19,720 nt of DNA from assembly GCA_002778635.1 (NCBI GenBank), contig PFAS01000057.1, forward strand, positions 1 to 19,720, given 5' to 3'. The stretch is from Candidatus Falkowbacteria bacterium CG10_big_fil_rev_8_21_14_0_10_43_11 (GTDB lineage: Bacteria > Patescibacteriota > Patescibacteriia > Patescibacteriales > XYC2-FULL-47-12). Below are positions 13,679 to 19,336 of this stretch, piece by piece. The translations under genes and the position numbers were made by a program. Under the pieces are notes generated by a model. It was not told the origin of the DNA. It saw only the letters and a program-made list of their open reading frames with translations, and did no database searches. Numbering within the stretch: position 1 is the first letter of the stretch; every line of letters starts with the position of its first letter.

Positions 13679-16453
13679 ATGTATCTTGAAAAACTGGAAA
13701 TCCAAGGTTTTAAATCGTTTGCCAATAAAAATACGCTAAAATTCGTCGCCGCGGAAAAAAACGGAGACAAAAAGTTAGGCATCACGGCGGTCGTAGGACC
13801 GAACGGCTCAGGTAAATCAAACATCGCAGACGCCGTGCGCTGGGTTTTGGGCGAACAAAGCGTCAAACTTTTGCGCGGCAAAAAAAGCGAAGACGTGATT
13901 TTTTCCGGTTCTTCCAAAAAAGCGTCTTTGAGTTTTGCCGAGGTGTCTTTGTTTTTAAATAATGCCGACCCAGCCTCCGTCCCGCAATATCGCGGGACTA
14001 CGGCGGGCAAGCTGGATAATTTACCTTTTCATGAAGTTGTTGTGACAAGGCGGCTGTACCGCGACGGGGAAAGCGAATATTTATTAAACGGTAGCCGCGT
14101 GCGTTTGCTGGATATTTCATTATTGCTCGCCAAAGCGCGTTTTGGTCAGCGCGCGTATTCAGTCATAGGCCAGGGCATGGTGGAAAATTTTTTAAACACC
14201 ACGCTTGCCGAACGCAAAGAATTTTTTGACGAAGCGACCGGCGTTAAAATGTACCAAATAAAGCGCGACGACGCGATGAATAAGTTGCAGAACGCGCGTG
14301 GAAACATGGCACAGGCCGGAAGTTTGTTATCCGAAATTGAGCCGCGCATGCGCTCTCTCACGCGGCAGATGAAAAAACTGGAGCAGCGGGCGGAAACGGA
14401 GGCGGCGCTGCAGACTTTGCAAAAAAATTATTACGCCGGGCAATGGCACGCTTTAAACGACGAGTTGAAAGACCTAAACAAAAAACTGGTAGAGCGGGAG
14501 AAACTCGGCCGCGAAGAAGAAAAAGAGACGGCCCAAATCAGCCGCGAACTGGCGCAACGGCAGGAGCGACAAAATTTGCAACCGGAACGCGCGCGGCTGG
14601 AGGAAGCAAAAAGAAAGCTGGAAAACGAACGCAATAATTTGTTTCAGGCGCTTTCCGAAGTCAAAGCGCGTATCGGCGTGAGTTACGAACGGGCGGGAAA
14701 AACCGACGCGGCTTGGCTGATAAAACGCGGCGGGTTGTTGGAGCGGGAAATAACTAATTTAAATAAAGAAATTAAAGAAGCGGAAATAAATTTGCCGGAA
14801 GCCGAAGCGGGGGCGCAAACGGCTAAAGTCGAACAGGAACAAATTAACCGCGCGCTGAATGAATTGCGCGGCAAATTAAACAACGGCGCGGGGGAGAAGC
14901 AGAGCGCGGGCGCTTTGCTTAAAAAAACCCGGCAGGAAATAGACGAGTTGCTGGATATTTACGAGCGGATTTTTATTTGTTTGGAAAAAGCAAACGACAT
15001 TGCGGGCGCAACCAAACATTTAACTTCGTTGCAACTCAAATTAAAAGAGCTTAAAGAAACGCTAAAAGATAAACGAAACGAGGGAGACGCCTTCGCCGGA
15101 GGCTTCGGCGGCCCGAAGGCGGAGAAAGAAACGGAACAGTTGAAAAAAGAAATAATCGCTTATGAGGAAAAAAAGCAGGCAGTAATTGAGCGATATGTCG
15201 TTTGGCAAGGCAAAAAACAGGGGGCGCAGGAAAAAATCAAATTTTTGCGAGAATCTTTAGCCGCCAAATTAAGCGAGCAAAAAGAACTGAAAGAAAAGTT
15301 AAAACAAGCCGATAGCGGCGAAGATAAACAGGAGTTAAAACAAAAAGAACGGGAATTAACCGTCAAATTAGCTAAGGTTAATCAGGAAATAGAGGAAGTT
15401 GAAAAAAAAACGGGGGAATTGCAGGCGGCCGGCCGAACTGAACAGGAGGAATTGATGAAATTGCAGAAACTTCTGCACGAATTGCAATTGAACGCGAACG
15501 CGAACGGCGCGCAACTAAACGAAATAAAAATAGCCAAAGCGCGCGTAGAGACGAAGCTGGAAGATTTGGAAAATGAAATTCGCAATGAAACGAACGATTT
15601 GCGCGCCGTTATTGATGCGCGCGAGTTTGACCAAAGTTTAGATAAAGACAACGCGGCGGCGGAAATTCAGAAATTAAAGCGCCAATTGGAACTGATCGGC
15701 GGCATTGATCCGGAGGTAAAAAAAGAGTACGAGGAAACTAAAGTGCGCTTTGAATTTTTATCAAACCAAACCGGCGATTTGGAATCGGGCATCAAGAGTT
15801 TGGAAAAAATTGTGGAAGAACTGGATAAAACGATTGCCGTTAAGTTTGACAAAGCGTTTGCGGACATTGCCGCGCATTTTGAAAAATATTTTAAAATTTT
15901 ATTTTCCGGCGGCAACGCCAAGCTTTTGAAAATCATGGAAGACCCGAAAGAATTGGAAGAAAAAGAACAAGGCGAAAGCGAAGAAGACAAAGATGAGGAC
16001 GAACCCGCCTCCGTTCTTCCGACTGCGTCGGAACTACGGCGTGGCGAGGGAAAAAATAAAGTTATTTTGCGGCAGGCTAAACAAGCATTAACCGGCATTG
16101 AAATCCAAGCCACGCCGCCGGGCAAAAAAATTAAAAGCATCGCCATGCTTTCCGGCGGCGAGCGCGCGCTGACCGCGATTGCTTTGATTTGCGCGATAAT
16201 TTCGGTGAACCCGTCGCCCTTTGTGGTTTTGGACGAAGTGGACGCGGCGCTGGATGAAGCCAACTCCGCGCGCCTAAGCAATATTTTGGAAGAACTGACG
16301 GGCAAGACGCAATTTATCGTCATTACCCACAACCGCTCCATGATGTATAAGGCTAATATTATTTATGGCGTTACCATGGGCAACGACGGCGCGTCGCAAC
16401 TATTGAGTTTAAAAGTTGAAGAAGCGGCACAAGTTAAAAGTGAAAAATTATAA
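13679..16453 (+). CDS. smc: SMC-family chromosome condensation ATPase, short and apparently hingeless
   Basis: This 924-residue protein has the ABC-type head halves of SMC. Walker A is GPNGSGKS (40-47), and RAYSVIGQG gives the Q-loop region. The C-terminal part has LSGGERALTAIAL (about 823-835) and Walker B FVVLDEVDAALDE (about 846-858). The middle is charged coiled coil. Typical bacterial SMC is about 1150-1190 residues with a globular Gly-rich hinge. Here the centre (about 405-465) is only a helical stretch around LLDIYERIFICLEKANDIAG, with no recognisable hinge. Three palindromic DNA insertions add linkers at about residues 97-110, 468-482 and 775-790. SMC organises and segregates chromosomes, normally with ScpA/ScpB, which are not in this window. 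The C-terminal QVKSEKL is encoded by a fold-back arm. SbcC/Rad50-type proteins are less likely because of the SMC-type N-terminus. Confidence 0.9.
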   Translation: MYLEKLEIQGFKSFANKNTLKFVAAEKNGDKKLGITAVVGPNGSGKSNIADAVRWVLGEQSVKLLRGKKSEDVIFSGSSKKASLSFAEVSLFLNNADPASVPQYRGTTAGKLDNLPFHEVVVTRRLYRDGESEYLLNGSRVRLLDISLLLAKARFGQRAYSVIGQGMVENFLNTTLAERKEFFDEATGVKMYQIKRDDAMNKLQNARGNMAQAGSLLSEIEPRMRSLTRQMKKLEQRAETEAALQTLQKNYYAGQWHALNDELKDLNKKLVEREKLGREEEKETAQISRELAQRQERQNLQPERARLEEAKRKLENERNNLFQALSEVKARIGVSYERAGKTDAAWLIKRGGLLEREITNLNKEIKEAEINLPEAEAGAQTAKVEQEQINRALNELRGKLNNGAGEKQSAGALLKKTRQEIDELLDIYERIFICLEKANDIAGATKHLTSLQLKLKELKETLKDKRNEGDAFAGGFGGPKAEKETEQLKKEIIAYEEKKQAVIERYVVWQGKKQGAQEKIKFLRESLAAKLSEQKELKEKLKQADSGEDKQELKQKERELTVKLAKVNQEIEEVEKKTGELQAAGRTEQEELMKLQKLLHELQLNANANGAQLNEIKIAKARVETKLEDLENEIRNETNDLRAVIDAREFDQSLDKDNAAAEIQKLKRQLELIGGIDPEVKKEYEETKVRFEFLSNQTGDLESGIKSLEKIVEELDKTIAVKFDKAFADIAAHFEKYFKILFSGGNAKLLKIMEDPKELEEKEQGESEEDKDEDEPASVLPTASELRRGEGKNKVILRQAKQALTGIEIQATPPGKKIKSIAMLSGGERALTAIALICAIISVNPSPFVVLDEVDAALDEANSARLSNILEELTGKTQFIVITHNRSMMYKANIIYGVTMGNDGASQLLSLKVEEAAQVKSEKL
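13973..14008. repeat. In-frame palindromic insertion 1 in smc
   Basis: CCGT (13977-13980) pairs with ACGG (14000-14003), and the inner CCCGC (13981-13985) pairs with GCGGG (13992-13996) around AATATC. Flanks GCCTCCGT and ACTACGGCG are shared exactly with insertion 3 (16007-16041). It encodes about PASVPQYRGTTAG between the SMC strand VSLFLNN and VVVTRRLYRDGESEY, where other SMCs have only a short loop. Confidence 0.75.
15088..15121. repeat. In-frame palindromic insertion 2 in smc
   Basis: CGCCTTCG (15088-15095) is perfectly complementary to CGAAGGCG (15114-15121), with an inner CCG/CGG pairing. It encodes the Gly/Ala-rich stretch DAFAGGFGGPKAE, which breaks otherwise continuous coiled coil just after the central region. 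Confidence 0.65.
16006..16045. repeat. In-frame palindromic insertion 3 in smc
   Basis: TTCCGAC (16017-16023) pairs with GTCGGAA (16027-16033). The outer CCGT (16011-16014) pairs with ACGG (16036-16039). Flanks match insertion 1. It encodes about PASVLPTASELRRGEG within an acidic linker before the C-terminal ATPase half. Confidence 0.75.
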
Positions 16454-16520
16454 AGTGAAAAGTAAAGATAAAGAATAGTGATCCGCAATAACTTGCTCTT
16501 GACTTTTTAACTTTTAACTT
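16432..16520. repeat. Fold-back straddling the smc stop codon
   Basis: AAGTTAAAAGT (16432-16442, within the last smc codons) is perfectly complementary to ACTTTTAACTT (16510-16520), with further AAAGTGAAAAGT and TTTTTAACTT words inside. It resembles the fold-backs at other gene ends in this window. Its right arm overlaps the putative tRNA-Glu promoter. Confidence 0.55.
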
Positions 16521-16527
16521 GTAACTT
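16499..16527 (+). promoter_or_regulatory. Possible promoter of the tRNA-Glu/GIY-YIG unit
   Basis: TTGACT (16499-16504), a 17-nt spacer and TAACTT (16522-16527) lie 12 nt before the first tRNA-Glu 5' half. The -10 box is weak and the area is full of AACTT repeats. If active, one transcript would carry the pseudo-tRNA half, the nuclease frame and the intact tRNA. Confidence 0.4.
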
Positions 16528-16539
16528 GAAATTTGAGCT

Positions 16540-16620
16540 GGCCTCATCGTCTAATGGTTAGGACATCAGGTTTTTCGCCCTCGCGGGCGACCACCCGTGA
16601 GGGTGGCATCCTAAATTCAA
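16540..16620 (+). pseudogene. Broken tRNA-Glu copy with hairpin insertion in the anticodon loop
   Basis: The first 35 nt equal the functional tRNA-Glu at 16876. After TCAGGTTTT the sequence is interrupted by about 33 nt forming two tandem perfect hairpins. One is TCGCCC-TCGC-GGGCGA (16575-16590) and the other CCACCC-GTGA-GGGTGG (16591-16606). It then resumes with CATCCT, the start of the tRNA 3' half, and dissolves into AAATTCAAT, possibly a remnant of the T-loop TTCGAT. No T-stem or 3' acceptor strand can form, so it cannot make a normal tRNA unless it is processed in an unknown way. Confidence 0.75.
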
Positions 16621-16624
16621 TGTT

Positions 16625-16897
16625 ATGTACTATGTGTACCTATTGCAAAGTGAAAAAAATCGCTCAACGTATATAGGCTACACGAGTGATTTAAAGAAGA
16701 GGTTTGCCGAACATAACCAAGGTAAAACAAAATCAATAAAACATAGTTTGCCGTATCGTTTAACATATTACGAGGCATATCAAAATAAAACAGACGCAAG
16801 GAAACGAGAAATAGAATTAAAAGAGAATAGCTACCAGAAAGAACAACTTTTTAAACGCATACAGAACAGTTTTATGGCCTCATCGTCTAATGGTTAG
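16625..16897 (+). CDS. GIY-YIG nuclease-domain protein inserted at tRNA-Glu
   Basis: The 90-residue protein is a single GIY-YIG domain of the small URI/UPF0213 type. It shows MYYVYLLQSEKNRSTYIGYTSDLKKRFAEHNQG (the GIY and YIG equivalents YVY and YIG, and the catalytic-type Arg in KKRFAEHN). LTYYEAYQNKTDARKREIELK supplies the likely Glu. Such domains cut DNA with a divalent metal; free-standing copies are known as repair or homing-type nucleases. The last residues, MASSSNG, are translated from the 5' end of the downstream intact tRNA-Glu. The TAG stop lies in the tRNA D-loop, so gene and tRNA overlap by 22 nt. No Shine-Dalgarno motif is present. Confidence 0.82.
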   Translation: MYYVYLLQSEKNRSTYIGYTSDLKKRFAEHNQGKTKSIKHSLPYRLTYYEAYQNKTDARKREIELKENSYQKEQLFKRIQNSFMASSSNG

Positions 16898-16950
16898 GAC
16901 ATCAGGTTTTCATCCTGAAAATAGGGGTTCGATTCCCCTTGGGGCTACCA
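16876..16950 (+). tRNA. tRNA-Glu (anticodon TTC), CCA encoded
   Basis: The cloverleaf is complete. The acceptor GGCCTCA pairs with TGGGGCT (one G-U), discriminator A and encoded CCA follow. The D-arm is GTC/GAC, the anticodon stem TCAGG/CCTGA encloses loop TTTTCAT (anticodon TTC), and the T-arm is AGGGG-TTCGATT-CCCCT. Its first 22 nt also encode the end of the GIY-YIG protein. It has no promoter of its own that I can see, and a strong terminator follows at 16961-16996. Confidence 0.95.
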
Positions 16951-16960
16951 AAATAATGAT

Positions 16961-16996
16961 AAAAAAACTCAGCTATCGCATTAGCCGAGTTTTTTT
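16961..16996 (+). terminator. Intrinsic terminator after tRNA-Glu
   Basis: AAAAAAACTC-A-GCTA (16961-16975) pairs with TAGC-C-GAGTTTTTTT around a short TCGCAT loop, with one mismatch, and runs into T/A-rich sequence. It begins 10 nt after the tRNA CCA. Confidence 0.85.
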
Positions 16997-17026
16997 ATTA
17001 ACTTTTGTGAAAATAAGAAAGATAAG

Positions 17027-17045
17027 AACAAGTACTTGTTTTTTT
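17027..17045 (+). terminator. Small palindrome with T-run
   Basis: AACAAGTACTTGTT is a 14-nt palindrome followed by five more Ts. It could be a second terminator after tRNA-Glu, or part of the pyrF upstream region. The stem is short and AT-rich. Confidence 0.4.
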
Positions 17046-17075
17046 AAGCGGTTTGTTTTACTATTACTTTCAGAA

Positions 17076-17111
17076 AAGCCAAACAGGAGGAGGTATTTTT
17101 TAGTTTGGCTT
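17076..17111 (+). promoter_or_regulatory. pyrF leader hairpin with SD-like loop
   Basis: AAGCCAAAC (17076-17084) is perfectly complementary to GTTTGGCTT (17103-17111). The 18-nt loop displays AGGAGGAGG, an ideal anti-16S match, yet the pyrF start codon is about 60 nt away and has its own ribosome site. The exposed loop could be a ribosome standby site, a protein-binding site or part of a regulatory switch. Confidence 0.5.
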
Positions 17112-17149
17112 AAATTTTGTTCTATCACAAGAAAAGGAGAGTACAAACC

Positions 17150-17974
17150 ATGAAATCAGCTATTCAGTTGTTAGAAGCTATGTGGCAGCAAGGCAAACAT
17201 TTGTGCGTTGGCCTTGACCCGGATTTGTCAAAGATTCCAAAGGCTGCCTGGCGCGGTAGTGATGAGGCAACATTAGTGAACTTCTGTTGTTCCATCATTG
17301 AGGCGACTGGCAGTATCGCCGTAGCTTTTAAAGCGAACCGCGGTTTTTTTGGCAGTTGTGGCGACAGTGGCGTTCGGGCACTTCAGGCAGTTATTGGATT
17401 TGCTCATGAGAAGTTTCCTGAAGTTCTATTTATTGTGGACGGCAAATGGAATGATATTGGCAACTCGGCAGAACAGTATGCGCGGGAAGCTTTTGGCGTT
17501 TTTCCCGCTGATGCCGCAACAGTTAATCCTTACCTAGGCCAGGATGCGTGCGAACCCTTTTTAAAGCATGGAAATAAACTCATATTTTGGCTCTGTCTGA
17601 CCTCAAATACCGGTGCGGGAGAATTTCAAAAACATGGCAACCCACCACTTTTCCTCCATATCGCCGAACGCATTTCGCAGTACTGGAATGGAAATAATAA
17701 TTGCGGATTGGTTGTTGGCGCTACGCATCCGGAAGAACTCGCCGCAGTACGTAAAGTCGCGCCGGAACTTCCTCTGCTATTGCCGGGCATTGGAAAACAG
17801 CAGGGAGATATTGACGCTTCCACCAAAGCCGCCATTGATCGTTTTCTCATGAATGAATCGCGAAGCATTCTTTATGCCTCGTCGGAAAGTGATTTTGCTG
17901 AAAAATCGGCAGAAGCGGCAGAAAAAACGCATCAGCGAATTTTAATGGCAAAATCCAGCATCAAGGAGGGTTAG
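17150..17974 (+). CDS. pyrF: Orotidine 5'-phosphate decarboxylase
   Basis: The 274-residue protein (start ATG 17150, with ribosome site AAAAGGAGA 9 nt upstream) is a type 2 OMP decarboxylase. Substrate-binding GLDPD is at 21-25. FIVDGKWNDIGNSAEQYA (95-111) holds the catalytic Asp97-Lys99-Asp102 set, normally DAKRGDIGNT. LPGIGKQQGD corresponds to the phosphate-binding PGIGxQGGD loop. It converts OMP to UMP, the last step of pyrimidine synthesis. The residues around the catalytic lysine (GKWN for AKRG) and KANRGFF (usually KPNxAFF) are divergent. Its stop codon is three nt before the pyrE ATG. Its strong Shine-Dalgarno motif differs from most genes here. Confidence 0.9.
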   Translation: MKSAIQLLEAMWQQGKHLCVGLDPDLSKIPKAAWRGSDEATLVNFCCSIIEATGSIAVAFKANRGFFGSCGDSGVRALQAVIGFAHEKFPEVLFIVDGKWNDIGNSAEQYAREAFGVFPADAATVNPYLGQDACEPFLKHGNKLIFWLCLTSNTGAGEFQKHGNPPLFLHIAERISQYWNGNNNCGLVVGATHPEELAAVRKVAPELPLLLPGIGKQQGDIDASTKAAIDRFLMNESRSILYASSESDFAEKSAEAAEKTHQRILMAKSSIKEG

Positions 17975-17977
17975 GTC

Positions 17978-18637
17978 ATGGGTTTCGAAAGTGGCAACAT
18001 TATGGAACTTTCCGAGCCGCAAGTTATGGAAATTTTGAGGAAACGCAAAGCGCTTATAGAAGGACATTTTGTTGGCAAATCAGGAAAGCATCTTGATACT
18101 TATGTGTTAAAGGATGCTATTTATCCATATTCTGATATTTCCACTTTATGCCGTTCATTAGCATGGCGTTTCCGAAGAGATTTTCATTTCATTGAGGCGG
18201 TCGTTGGTCCCGTTGTCGGTGGCGTAAGCTTATCACAATGGGTTGCGCACTGGCTGAGAGAATTTACCAAACGAGAAGTACTAGCTCTTTTTGCGGATAA
18301 GGACCCTGACAAAGGATTCATTATTGGCAGAGGTTATGAGCGCCTCATCCAGTATAAACGCACATTAGTGGTCGAAGATATTCTTACAACTGGCGGATCA
18401 GCCGCAAAAACGATTGAAGTTGCGCGCACTTTTAATGCGCATGTCATCGCTTTAGGAGTACTATGCAATCGGGGTGGTGTGACGCCGGAAAGCGTCAACG
18501 CCCCGGAAATATTTGCGCTTGCCAACCTTAACCTGCCATCGTGGGAGGCAAGAGATTGTCCTCTTTGTGCGGCAGGAAAAGAAGTAAATACCGAATTAGG
18601 ACATGGCAAGGAGTTTCTTGCTTCGCTAGCGGTTTAA
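17978..18637 (+). CDS. pyrE: Orotate phosphoribosyltransferase
   Basis: This 219-residue phosphoribosyltransferase has the PRPP-binding motif TLVVEDILTTGGSAAKT (about 129-145), GPVVGGVSLS (77-86) and ALFADKDPDKGFIIGRGYE (103-121). A CPLC motif near the C-terminus (194-197) also occurs in some PyrE proteins. It joins orotate and PRPP to give OMP, the substrate of PyrF. The ATG at 17978 has a perfect ribosome site (AAGGAGG, 17963-17969) placed inside the end of pyrF, so the two are translationally coupled. A later ATG at 18002 is possible but lacks such a site. Earlier pathway genes are absent from the window; the pair could work on salvaged orotate. A terminator follows. Confidence 0.92.
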   Translation: MGFESGNIMELSEPQVMEILRKRKALIEGHFVGKSGKHLDTYVLKDAIYPYSDISTLCRSLAWRFRRDFHFIEAVVGPVVGGVSLSQWVAHWLREFTKREVLALFADKDPDKGFIIGRGYERLIQYKRTLVVEDILTTGGSAAKTIEVARTFNAHVIALGVLCNRGGVTPESVNAPEIFALANLNLPSWEARDCPLCAAGKEVNTELGHGKEFLASLAV

Positions 18638-18679
18638 TTTGTTTTTAACATCCACATAGAATTCGTTTAACAGCGATAT

Positions 18680-18709
18680 GAGGCGACCCATTCAGGAAGC
18701 CTCTTTTTT
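18680..18709 (+). terminator. Intrinsic terminator after pyrE
   Basis: GAGGC (18680-18684) pairs with GCCTC (18699-18703) across a 14-nt loop and is followed by six Ts (18704-18709). Confidence 0.7.
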
Positions 18710-18717
18710 ATTTGGAT

Positions 18718-18753
18718 TTGACATATTTTTATTTTAAACTACAATGTAATTAC
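18718..18753 (+). promoter_or_regulatory. Promoter of the Rrf2 regulator gene
   Basis: TTGACA (18718-18723), a 16-nt spacer and TACAAT (18740-18745) lie about 60 nt before the gene. An 8-bp palindrome GTAATTAC (18746-18753) directly follows the -10 box and may be an autoregulatory operator. It does not match the known E. coli IscR sites. Confidence 0.6.
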
Positions 18754-18765
18754 TGTTAGTATTTT

Positions 18766-18792
18766 CTGGATTCCCGCCTTCGCGGGAATGAC
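18766..18792. repeat. REP-like ATTCCCGC hairpin
   Basis: ATTCCCGC-CTTC-GCGGGAAT (18770-18789) is a perfect 8-bp stem flanked by CTGG and GAC, the layout of a widespread bacterial interspersed repeat. A related copy lies at 7841-7866. The in-frame ATG at 18788 is part of it, which disqualifies that codon as the start of the next gene. Confidence 0.8.
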
Positions 18793-18805
18793 AATAAAAA
18801 AAATT

Positions 18806-19222
18806 ATGTTCAACATCTCCACTAAATCAGACTACGGTTTTATCGTCATGCTGGAACTCGCGCGCCGCTATCAAGACGGCTTGGTTTCGCTATCTGACAT
18901 TGCCAAAAGGCGCAAGCTCTCGTCCGGCTATTTAGTACAAATTTTACAGCCGCTCCTCAAAGCAAAATTAGTAATCAGCAAAGAAGGCAAAGGCGGCGGG
19001 TATAAACTCGCGCGCCGTCCGAAAGAAATTTCGGTTTTGGAAATTATTGAAGCGCTGGAAGGAAAGATGGATTTGGTAAAATGTTTAAAGCGCGGCAAAG
19101 AATGCTGCGCCGGTTTTGCCGCCTGCGACGCGAAGAATATCTGGGGGATAATAGCGAGCGATGTAAAAAACATGCTGGGTAAGAAGATGTTAGCGGGACT
19201 TTTGAAAAAAATAAAAAATTAA
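18806..19222 (+). CDS. Rrf2-family transcriptional regulator with [Fe-S]-type cysteines
   Basis: From the ATG at 18806 the protein has 138 residues. It has an N-terminal winged helix-turn-helix typical of Rrf2/IscR (MFNISTKSDYGF, VSLSDIAKRRKLSSGYLVQILQPL, then the wing GKGGGYKLARRPKEIS). The C-terminal part holds Cys93, Cys100, Cys101 and Cys107, spaced much like the three [2Fe-2S]-binding cysteines of IscR (92, 98, 104). It probably senses iron-sulfur status and regulates the cysteine desulfurase gene starting 114 nt downstream. I reject the ATG at 18788 because it lies in a REP-like repeat. No Shine-Dalgarno motif is visible. Confidence 0.9.
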   Translation: MFNISTKSDYGFIVMLELARRYQDGLVSLSDIAKRRKLSSGYLVQILQPLLKAKLVISKEGKGGGYKLARRPKEISVLEIIEALEGKMDLVKCLKRGKECCAGFAACDAKNIWGIIASDVKNMLGKKMLAGLLKKIKN

Positions 19223-19320
19223 TGTCAAAGTCTAAATATCAAAATCAAATGCAGAAGTTAATAACAAGCTATTTGGCATTTAAGCATTTGTCATTGATTT
19301 ATCATTTGAAATTTGACATT
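19221..19320. repeat. 100-bp fold-back between Rrf2 gene and cysteine desulfurase
   Basis: AATGTCAAA (19221-19229) is complementary to TTTGACATT (19312-19320), and inner CAAATG/CATTTG words also pair. The left arm overlaps the Rrf2 stop codon. It fills nearly the whole intergenic gap, so transcription of the next gene must cross it or start just after it. Confidence 0.6.
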
Positions 19321-19336
19321 GGATATTTTTAATTTT

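Larger units (their letters stand above)
16539..16910 (+). repeat. 36-bp exact direct repeat of the tRNA-Glu 5' half bounding the GIY-YIG gene
   Basis: Positions 16539-16574 and 16875-16910 are identical. They run from one base before the tRNA through the D-arm and 5' anticodon stem to the TTTT of the anticodon loop. The copies are 336 nt apart, and everything between them, including the nuclease gene, would form one insertion unit. Confidence 0.9.

Noticed and set aside
15667..16341. Minus-strand frame of 224 codons
   Set aside because: It lies wholly antisense to the C-terminal ATPase part of smc and is Ser-rich, as expected for a shadow of Glu/Lys/Ala codons.
16540..16950. Group I intron with homing endonuclease in tRNA-Glu
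   Set aside because: The 5' half of the tRNA is repeated in full before the 3' half, so no splicing is needed, and the intervening sequence is too short and lacks visible intron core elements.
16890..17153. Plus-strand frame starting MVRTSGFHPENRGSIPLG
   Set aside because: The start is a translation of tRNA-Glu and the rest runs through the terminator and pyrF leader.
18788..18805. Upstream ATG start for the Rrf2 regulator
   Set aside because: The codon is part of the REP-like hairpin; the ATG at 18806 gives the conserved family N-terminus.
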